Of a stretch of 5,761 bases of DNA, positions 1-3,982 are shown one piece after another. The notes beneath the pieces are model-generated. The model had not been told where the DNA came from, ran no database searches, and saw only the letters and a list, made by a program, of their open reading frames with translations. The DNA lies in the NCBI GenBank assembly GCA_002403415.1, contig DHHS01000013.1, positions 1 to 5,761 of the forward strand, in the 5' to 3' direction. The DNA is from Sphingomonas sp. UBA4766. GTDB taxonomy: Bacteria; Pseudomonadota; Alphaproteobacteria; Sphingomonadales; Sphingomonadaceae. Each line of letters begins with the position of its first letter. Within the stretch, counting starts at the first letter, position 1. Position numbers and translations under genes: made by a program.

Positions 1-721
1 GGCGGGTCAGCAGCGCCGCCTCCAGCGCCGGAGCGGCACGCAGGGGGCGGCTGACCAGTTCGGCGAGCCGCGCCTCATCGCCTGCCGCCCACGCGGCAAG
101 CACTTGGCGAAAGCTTGGGCCCGATGCCACGCTGCTGGTCAGCAATCGCCGCTGGTCGCGTTCGTCCAGCGCATCGAAAAAGCCAAGCTGTTCGGGGAGT
201 GTTTCCAGCCCGATGCGCTCTCGCCCTGCCATGCGGGCCTCGATCACTGCCTCCACGCCATTGGCGGGGCTGGCCCCGCCGTCGATCCGGGCGGCGGCGG
301 CACTCAGCGTCAGGGCCGCCGCCCAGCTTTTCATCGCGCTCAGCGAGTCGAGCGACAGCCCCGCCCGCCTGGCAAGACGGGCGAGCGGGACGCGGGCCGT
401 TGCTGGGACGCGCTCCAGGATCGGCGGCAGATCAGGTGCCCGCGCCATTGCGGCAAAGGCCTGCGCGGCATCGCCGGGGGCCAGTGCGGGCAATTCGGTA
501 ACGAGCGTGTCGGCGTCGCGCTCCGCCGCCAGAATCGTCGCGGTCTCCCACGCAACTTTGGGGGGCAGCACATGCACGGTGCCGATCAGCCAGATCACCG
601 TATCCGCATCAGTTACGCGGTAAAGCGCGGGTCGGGCGGTGAGCGGCGGCGCGGGGTCACACCCCGCCGCCAACACCGCAAGCGCGGCGGCGGACGCGAT
701 CGCTCTCCGCCGCCGCGCCAT
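1..721 (-). CDS. TraB/GumN family lipoprotein, C-terminus cut by window edge
   Basis: An open frame of 240 codons runs from ATG at 721 down to the window edge without a stop. The N-terminus is MARRRRAIAS followed by a hydrophobic stretch ending AAGC, with Cys21 as probable lipobox cysteine, so the product is likely a membrane-anchored lipoprotein. The family signature GTVH is at residues 47-50 and a conserved-type Glu is in TELP (Glu76). The block GVEAVIEA...GLETLPEQLGFFD (about 155-183) aligns with GAEKVLQA...GFETLEGQLGYFD of the neighbouring gene. The second family motif, GxxH near the C-terminus, should lie in the roughly 50 residues beyond the window. TraB/GumN (Tiki-like) proteins are proposed metal-dependent hydrolases, but bacterial substrates are mostly unknown. 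The gene starts 5 nt after the stop of the upstream paralog; an in-frame GTG at 724 is an alternative start. No strong Shine-Dalgarno is visible, which suggests coupling. Confidence 0.88.
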   Translation of the reverse strand, partial: MARRRRAIASAAALAVLAAGCDPAPPLTARPALYRVTDADTVIWLIGTVHVLPPKVAWETATILAAERDADTLVTELPALAPGDAAQAFAAMARAPDLPPILERVPATARVPLARLARRAGLSLDSLSAMKSWAAALTLSAAAARIDGGASPANGVEAVIEARMAGRERIGLETLPEQLGFFDALDERDQRRLLTSSVASGPSFRQVLAAWAAGDEARLAELVSRPLRAAPALEAALLTR

Positions 722-726
722 CACGG

Positions 727-1641
727 TCAGTATTTCACCCGCGTTGCCGTGATCCGGTACCGCTTGAGCTGGTTCTGGACGCTGTTCTTGCCCGCCAGAT
801 GCCCAGCGCCGACCGCGACGAAGGTGGTGCCGGGATGGTCCAGCATATCGTCGATGACCGCCGCCCAGCGCTTGTTGCGATCGGTGAGCAGGATTTTTTC
901 GAGTTCGGGGACGGCATCGGTTCCCTCGTTAATTGTCTTGCCAACCGCATCGGGATCGCCCTTGGCCCAGGCGGCGACGAGCTTGTCGATCGTCTCGCCC
1001 GCCTTTGGCAGATCCTTCACTGTGGCGGCGAGATATTTGATTTGCAGCCGTTCGGGCAGGGTATCGAAATAGCCCAGCTGCCCCTCCAGCGTTTCGAAAC
1101 CGGCGATACGCTTGCCGCTGGACTTGGCGGCGGCCTGCAATACCTTTTCCGCACCGCTATTGGGGGCATAGCCCAGTTTGAGCAGCGGAATGAGGCCAAG
1201 GTTGACCGCCGCGAACCAGGGTTCGAACGCCTCAAACGCAGCGACCGGCACCCCGAGTTCGGCCATCGTCTTTTCATAGGCCGCGCGGTCGGTGGCGGAC
1301 ATTTTCTTGGTCAGCGGCACACCTTTTGCGTCGGTCGCGAGTTTGAGCACCAGCGGCTGGCTCGCCGCTTCGTCGATATCGGGCAGTTCGAGGACAAGCC
1401 GGTCGCTGCGGTCGAACGCGGCCTTCACTTCCTCGTCGAACCAGCTCAGGCCAGGTTTGAGCACATGGACCGTGCCGAACAGGTAAACGGTCGACTGGCC
1501 GCGTTTGATGACCCAAAGCGCGGGATCAGCATCAACGGTCGCGGCGGTGGTCGCGGGGGCGGCAGGCGCGGTCTGTGCAGTCACCGGACCAGCTAACAAC
1601 AGGGCAAGCGCGGTCGTCGCGCCGAGCAGAGACTTCATCAT
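727..1641 (-). CDS. TraB/GumN family protein, exported, complete
   Basis: The product has 304 residues from ATG 1641. A Sec signal peptide is visible: Lys3, a hydrophobic core ATTALALLLAG, and a VTA|Q cleavage site near residue 22, followed by an Ala/Pro/Thr-rich linker. The mature part carries both TraB/GumN hallmarks: LFGTVHVLKPG (GTVH at 56-59) near the N-terminus and VGAGHLAG (GAGH at 278-281) near the C-terminus, plus Glu85 in LVLELPD. About 300 residues is normal for this family. Family members are thought to be metal-binding hydrolases related to Tiki proteases; the substrate here cannot be predicted. No lipobox cysteine is present, so a soluble periplasmic protein is expected. An ATG at 1647 is in frame, but the purine-rich AGAGGA lies only about 2 nt from it and 8 nt from 1641, favouring 1641; ATG 1638 is also possible. 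It sits 36 nt after the upstream membrane-protein gene. Confidence 0.93.
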   Translation of the reverse strand: MMKSLLGATTALALLLAGPVTAQTAPAAPATTAATVDADPALWVIKRGQSTVYLFGTVHVLKPGLSWFDEEVKAAFDRSDRLVLELPDIDEAASQPLVLKLATDAKGVPLTKKMSATDRAAYEKTMAELGVPVAAFEAFEPWFAAVNLGLIPLLKLGYAPNSGAEKVLQAAAKSSGKRIAGFETLEGQLGYFDTLPERLQIKYLAATVKDLPKAGETIDKLVAAWAKGDPDAVGKTINEGTDAVPELEKILLTDRNKRWAAVIDDMLDHPGTTFVAVGAGHLAGKNSVQNQLKRYRITATRVKY

Positions 1642-1648
1642 GGTCATT

Positions 1649-1655
1649 TCCTCTC
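1649..1655 (-). promoter_or_regulatory. Ribosome binding site of the complete TraB/GumN gene
   Basis: The minus strand reads GAGAGGA here. The GG at 1651-1650 is 2 nt from the outer ATG (1647), 8 nt from ATG 1641 and 11 nt from ATG 1638. This favours 1641 as the start and makes the first two codons of the longer frame probably untranslated. Confidence 0.6.
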
Positions 1656-1677
1656 AAAACATTGGTCTAGGATAAAT

Positions 1678-2127
1678 TTAACGATCACGCAGCCAAAGGA
1701 TGAGCGCGGCGAACATGGTCGTAAGATAAACGCCAACGAACAGGATCATCGCATCGGGCTTTGGTAACAGGCCGCCCACCGCCAGCAGCACCCAAGCCGG
1801 ATAGCCGGCCATGAGCGTCATCCAGCCGACCGCCATCGCCCACAGGCTCTGCCGCGCCTTCACTTCGTCGATCATGCGAAAGCCAAGAATGGGCAGCGCG
1901 ACAAGGCCGATGAGCATTGCGATCGCGAGGAACACCGCAACGCCCGGGTCAAGCGCGACTGCGCCGCTCATCACCGCCTGCGACAGGCTGACATCGCCGC
2001 GCCGCGCGATGACCGCGCCGACGCCGATCAGCCCGCCGAACAGGCCACAGCCGATCAGGAAATTGCGCTGCAACCGTTGCCGCGCCCGCGTCGCACGTTC
2101 GCCGGGACCGAGATGCTCAACGTTCAT
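1678..2127 (-). CDS. Small four-helix inner-membrane protein, second of a tandem pair
   Basis: The product has 149 residues and starts MNVEHLGPGERA. Four hydrophobic segments are visible at about 23-41, 63-83, 94-120 and 126-146, after a short basic amphipathic N-terminus. It shares spaced motifs with the next gene upstream: LGPGER at 6-11, RN at 21-22, DEV at 87-89, GYP at 108-110 and PD at 124-125. DEV-to-GYP (21 residues) and GYP-to-PD (16) spacings are identical in both, so the two are tandem paralogs. I do not recognise a named family. The frame is open 30 codons further upstream, but the start at 2127 has GGAGGG at 6 nt and gives the N-terminus matching the paralog. The start overlaps the end of the upstream gene by 11 nt, which suggests translational coupling. 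A role as partner or output of the adjacent XRE regulator is inferred only from context. Confidence 0.82.
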   Translation of the reverse strand: MNVEHLGPGERATRARQRLQRNFLIGCGLFGGLIGVGAVIARRGDVSLSQAVMSGAVALDPGVAVFLAIAMLIGLVALPILGFRMIDEVKARQSLWAMAVGWMTLMAGYPAWVLLAVGGLLPKPDAMILFVGVYLTTMFAALILWLRDR

Positions 2128-2557
2128 GATTATCCCTCCAATGCTGATAAAGATAGGCTGCGGCGCCACCAACGACCGCCACTGCCCAAAGCGTGTCGGG
2201 TTGTGCGACCGCACCAAACAATCCGAGCACGCCGAATAGCGGATAGCCGACGAGCCCGATCACACCCGTCACGGCAAAGGCATTGATCGCGCGGCGGCGG
2301 ATCACCTCGTCATGTTCGCGCCATTGCATCAAGCCGCCAACGATCACGGCGGCAATCACCGCGCTCGCGCCCGCCGATCGCATCCAAGCGGGCGCGTGGT
2401 GAGGAGCACCGGACAGCCCGTCAATAAGCCCATGGGCGGCAGGCAAGAGCACTACGACAGCCAGGATTGCGGCCACGATGACCGTTCTGCCGTTCCGCAG
2501 GCGGCGTTCGCGGGCCAGGGCGGCGCGTTCGCCGGGGCCCAGTTCGCGGTCAGTCAT
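2117..2557 (-). CDS. Small four-helix inner-membrane protein, first of a tandem pair
   Basis: The product has 146 residues and starts MTDRELGPGERA. Hydrophobic segments are visible at about 25-44, 61-78, 91-116 and 121-138. Motifs shared with the downstream paralog are LGPGER (6-11), RN (21-22), DEV (83-85), GYP (104-106) and PD (120-121). The basic segments around 13-24 and 86-89 would be expected on the cytoplasmic side. The start at 2557 has GGGG six nt upstream and overlaps the XRE gene's stop by 8 nt. Alternative in-frame ATGs at 2563 and 2569 are less well placed, and the longer arginine-rich extension to 2656 lies inside the regulator gene. Small XRE regulators next to short multi-span membrane proteins recur in many bacteria, generally without known function. 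I cannot assign a function. Confidence 0.83.
   Translation of the reverse strand: MTDRELGPGERAALARERRLRNGRTVIVAAILAVVVLLPAAHGLIDGLSGAPHHAPAWMRSAGASAVIAAVIVGGLMQWREHDEVIRRRAINAFAVTGVIGLVGYPLFGVLGLFGAVAQPDTLWAVAVVGGAAAYLYQHWRDNHER
2134..2139 (-). promoter_or_regulatory. Shine-Dalgarno GGAGGG fixing the start at 2127
   Basis: The minus strand reads GGAGGG six nt upstream of ATG 2127, inside the 3' end of the preceding coding region. It supports the short 149-residue form over the in-frame extension that reaches 2217. Confidence 0.75.
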
Positions 2558-2753
2558 GGCCATCCCCATCGTCAAAAACCTCCTCAATCCTAAGGTCGAA
2601 CAGTCGCGCGATCTTGAACGCGAGCGGTAGCGACGGATCATGTTTGCCCGTCTCAATCGCGTTCACCGCCTGACGCGACACGCCCAGCCGCCCGCCCAGC
2701 TCCGCCTGGCTCCAGTCGCGCATGGCGCGCAGCACTTTCAGCCGGTTCTTCAT
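2550..2753 (-). CDS. Short XRE/Cro-CI family helix-turn-helix regulator
   Basis: The 67-residue product is essentially one HTH domain: MKNRLKVLRAMRDWSQAELG, then GRLGVSRQAVNAIETGKHDP. The scaffold and recognition helices are at about 15-24 and 26-36, followed by LAFKIARLFDLRIEEVF, the usual end of this domain. There is no ligand-binding domain. It closely fits the class of short cytoplasmic XRE regulators (about 65-75 residues) beginning MKN.LK.LR. The frame extends back to a GTG at 2879, but the extra 42 residues are arginine-rich and unlike this family, so ATG 2753 is chosen. That start lacks a good Shine-Dalgarno and lies 8 nt after the stop of a small upstream ORF, so translation may be coupled. 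It likely represses its own operon through the repeated 16-bp elements at 2886-2983; that link is inference. Confidence 0.9.
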   Translation of the reverse strand: MKNRLKVLRAMRDWSQAELGGRLGVSRQAVNAIETGKHDPSLPLAFKIARLFDLRIEEVFDDGDGHD

Positions 2754-2761
2754 CAACCGGC

Positions 2762-2875
2762 TCAGTGCGCCAGGATCGACGCGAGCGAGATGGTCATCGC
2801 AATCACGCCTCCGATCAGCACGATCAAATCGTCGCTCCCGCAGCCCATCCGATCGCTTCCCGAACGTAAACACAT
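2762..2875 (-). CDS. 37-residue single-span membrane peptide or leader peptide heading the operon
   Basis: ATG 2875 to TGA 2762 encodes MCLRSGSDRMGCGSDDLIVL, then a hydrophobic run IGGVIAMTISLASILAH to the end. One transmembrane helix is predicted at about 17-36, preceded by two Asp. A perfect GGAGG lies 5 nt upstream of ATG 2875, the strongest ribosome site at the head of this transcript. The stop is 8 nt before the start of the XRE gene, which itself has no good ribosome site. It could be a small membrane protein working with the downstream membrane proteins, or a translated leader that couples ribosomes to the regulator. An internal ATG at 2848 would give a 28-residue form. I do not recognise a family. 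The calls rest on ribosome site, composition and position; conservation could not be tested. Confidence 0.6.
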   Translation of the reverse strand: MCLRSGSDRMGCGSDDLIVLIGGVIAMTISLASILAH

Positions 2876-2880
2876 TCACG

Positions 2881-2885
2881 CCTCC
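2881..2885 (-). promoter_or_regulatory. Shine-Dalgarno GGAGG for the 37-residue ORF
   Basis: The minus strand reads GGAGG with a 5-nt gap to ATG 2875. The in-frame GTG of the longer regulator frame (2879) is only 1 nt away and therefore too close to be served by it. The site thus supports translation of the small ORF and not the extended regulator. Confidence 0.65.
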
Positions 2886-2901
2886 GTCATGACTGCCTCA
2901 C
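2886..2901 (+). repeat. Operator-like element, copy 1
   Basis: GTCATGACTGCCTCAC. It matches the shared pattern GTCAT-N4-GCCTGAC at 11 of 12 fixed positions (TCAC instead of TGAC at the end). It lies directly upstream of the GGAGG of the 37-residue ORF, so it would be within the transcript leader. Its first eight bases, GTCATGAC, are themselves a perfect palindrome. Confidence 0.5.
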
Positions 2902-2906
2902 ATAAT

Positions 2907-2922
2907 GTCAGGCATGAATGAC
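2907..2922 (-). repeat. Operator-like element, copy 2 (inverted)
   Basis: On the minus strand this reads GTCATTCATGCCTGAC, matching GTCAT-N4-GCCTGAC at all 12 fixed positions. It is inverted relative to copy 1 and begins 21 bp from it, so copies 1 and 2 form a large imperfect inverted repeat (12 of 16 arm positions) around a 5-bp centre. It overlaps the expected transcription start of the minus-strand operon. Confidence 0.55.
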
Positions 2923-2951
2923 TAAATGACAGCGATTCGTGTCTGTGTCAA
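2923..2951 (-). promoter_or_regulatory. Probable promoter of the minus-strand operon
   Basis: The minus strand has a perfect -35 TTGACA (2951-2946), then 17 nt, then CATTTA (2928-2923) as a weak -10. Transcription would begin around 2916, giving a leader of about 40 nt before ATG 2875. The -10 matches the E. coli consensus at only two positions, so the exact start is uncertain. Repeat copies at 2947-2962 and 2907-2922 overlap the -35 and the expected start site, as expected for a repressed promoter. Confidence 0.45.
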
Positions 2952-2962
2952 GTCATCCTGAC
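2947..2962 (+). repeat. Operator-like element, copy 3
   Basis: GTCAAGTCATCCTGAC. It keeps the GTCA-N8-TGAC frame and matches 10 of 12 fixed positions of GTCAT-N4-GCCTGAC. It also contains most of a tighter palindrome, AAGTCA-TCC-TGACTT (2950-2964). It overlaps the -35 hexamer of the minus-strand promoter. Confidence 0.5.
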
Positions 2963-2967
2963 TTATC

Positions 2968-2983
2968 GTCATGATGGCCTGAC
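2968..2983 (+). repeat. Operator-like element, copy 4
   Basis: GTCATGATGGCCTGAC, matching all 12 fixed positions of GTCAT-N4-GCCTGAC. It begins 21 bp after copy 3, the same spacing as copies 1 and 2, which puts both pairs on one face of the helix. It lies upstream of the minus-strand promoter and toward glyQ. Confidence 0.55.
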
Positions 2984-3009
2984 CAATGCCGGGACAGCAA
3001 CAGGCATTG
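2984..3009 (+). repeat. Inverted repeat in the glyQ leader
   Basis: CAATGCC (2984-2990) and GGCATTG (3003-3009) are perfect 7-bp inverted arms separated by 12 nt. In RNA this could form a small hairpin about 25 nt before the glyQ ribosome site. There is no T-run, so it is not an intrinsic terminator. It may also be a protein site. Confidence 0.4.
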
Positions 3010-3033
3010 ACCGCCCCCGACGCGCACGCCAAA

Positions 3034-3038
3034 GGGAG
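3034..3038 (+). promoter_or_regulatory. Possible ribosome binding site of glyQ
   Basis: GGGAG, preceded by AAA, is the only clear Shine-Dalgarno-like sequence before glyQ. It directly abuts and overlaps the GTG at 3038, so it cannot serve that codon. It lies 11 nt from TTG 3050 and 35 nt from TTG 3074, so it does not settle the start. No convincing plus-strand promoter was found upstream. Confidence 0.35.
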
Positions 3039-3073
3039 TGTTAGTCCTGTTGCACCTGCGAAAGACCCGCGCC

Positions 3074-3982
3074 TTGGCCGCCCAGTCGTCCGACACGCCG
3101 CTGAGTTTTCAGCGCATGATCCTGAAACTCCATGATTATTGGAGCGATCGGGGTTGCTTGATCCTGCAGCCCTATGACATGGAAATGGGCGCGGGGACAT
3201 TTCACACCGCAACCACGCTGCGCGCGCTCGGGCCAGAGCCGTGGAACGCCGCCTTTGTCCAGCCGTGCCGTCGCCCGACCGATGGCCGCTATGGCGAAAA
3301 TCCCAACCGGCTGCAGCATTACTATCAATATCAGGTAATCCTGAAACCCAGCCCGCCTGATTTGCAGGACCTGTATCTCGGTTCGCTCGCGGCGATCGGG
3401 ATTGATTTTGCCCGCCACGACATCCGCTTTGTCGAGGATGACTGGGAAAGCCCGACACTCGGCGCCTGGGGGCTGGGCTGGGAAGTGTGGTGCGACGGGA
3501 TGGAAGTGACGCAGTTCACCTATTTCCAGCAAATGGGCGGCTTTGACTGCAAGCCGGTGGCGGGCGAGCTGACCTATGGCCTCGAGCGGCTGGCGCTTTA
3601 CATTCAGGGCAAGGACAGCATCTACGACCTGGCGTTTAACGATGCGGGGGTGCGCTATGGCGACGTTTTCCACGAAAACGAACGCCAGATGAGCGCGTGG
3701 AATTTCGAAGTGGCGAACACCGAATCGCTGTTCGATCAGTTTCGCAAACACACCGCCGAATGCGAAAATTCGTTGAGCGCCGGGCTGCCGATCCCCGCCT
3801 ATGAGCAGGCGATCAAGGCGAGCCATGTGTTCAACCTGCTCCAGGCGCGCGGCGTCATTTCGGTGCAGGAACGCGCCAGCTATATGGGTCAGGTCCGCGA
3901 TCTGGCGAAGGGCGCGTGCGCGGCGTGGATCGAGCGGATGACCCCCGAGTGGCAGGCGCGCTATCCGGAGTGGACAGCGTGA
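3074..3982 (+). CDS. glyQ: Glycyl-tRNA synthetase alpha subunit
   Basis: GlyQ is the catalytic subunit of the alpha2-beta2 class II glycyl-tRNA synthetase (EC 6.1.1.14), charging tRNA-Gly in the cytoplasm. The product has 302 residues from TTG 3074, close to the 303 of E. coli. Family signatures are unmistakable: ILQPYDMEMGAGTFH (about 30-44), RRPTDGRYGENPNRLQHYYQ (66-85), then DIRFVEDDWESPTLGAWGLGWEVW, MEVTQFTYFQQ and the class II motif-3-like GELTYGLERLALYIQG. The start is uncertain because no ATG precedes the conserved SFQRMIL segment. TTG 3074 gives MAAQSSDTPLSFQ, like family N-termini; TTG 3050 lies nearer a GGGAG; the longest frame begins at GTG 3038. The codon for glyS overlaps its stop (GTGA), so the two are co-translated. 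It is divergent from the XRE operon across a shared intergenic region. Confidence 0.97.
   Translation: MAAQSSDTPLSFQRMILKLHDYWSDRGCLILQPYDMEMGAGTFHTATTLRALGPEPWNAAFVQPCRRPTDGRYGENPNRLQHYYQYQVILKPSPPDLQDLYLGSLAAIGIDFARHDIRFVEDDWESPTLGAWGLGWEVWCDGMEVTQFTYFQQMGGFDCKPVAGELTYGLERLALYIQGKDSIYDLAFNDAGVRYGDVFHENERQMSAWNFEVANTESLFDQFRKHTAECENSLSAGLPIPAYEQAIKASHVFNLLQARGVISVQERASYMGQVRDLAKGACAAWIERMTPEWQARYPEWTA

Noticed and set aside
104..1072. Long plus-strand frame of 322 codons, and another at 799-1596 (265 codons)
   Set aside because: Both are antisense to the two TraB/GumN genes, whose motifs and signal peptides are clear. The translations are low-complexity Arg/Gly/Ala-rich with no recognisable domain, as expected of antisense frames in GC-rich DNA.
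2128..2217. 30-codon upstream extension of the second membrane protein
   Set aside because: GGAGGG with ideal spacing and the N-terminus shared with the paralog both point to ATG 2127.
2550..2875. Toxin-antitoxin system (small XRE protein plus small membrane peptide)
   Set aside because: Size and order superficially fit, with a hydrophobic peptide and an HTH protein sharing an autoregulated promoter. However, nothing marks the peptide as a toxin, and the XRE protein fits the short-regulator class found beside membrane proteins. Kept only as a remote alternative.
2754..2879. N-terminal extension of the XRE regulator to GTG 2879
   Set aside because: The extra 42 residues are arginine-rich and unlike the family, the GGAGG is only 1 nt from that GTG, and the stretch instead encodes the 37-residue hydrophobic ORF in another frame.
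2876..3073. Glycine riboswitch or T-box upstream of glyQ
   Set aside because: No paired aptamer-like architecture, T-box sequence or terminator/antiterminator with a T-run could be seen; only one short inverted repeat is present.
3041..3826. Minus-strand frame of 261 codons, and 2922-3458 (178 codons)
   Set aside because: They lie antisense to the certain glyQ gene and have no recognisable domain. The second frame also ends within the operator-rich intergenic region.
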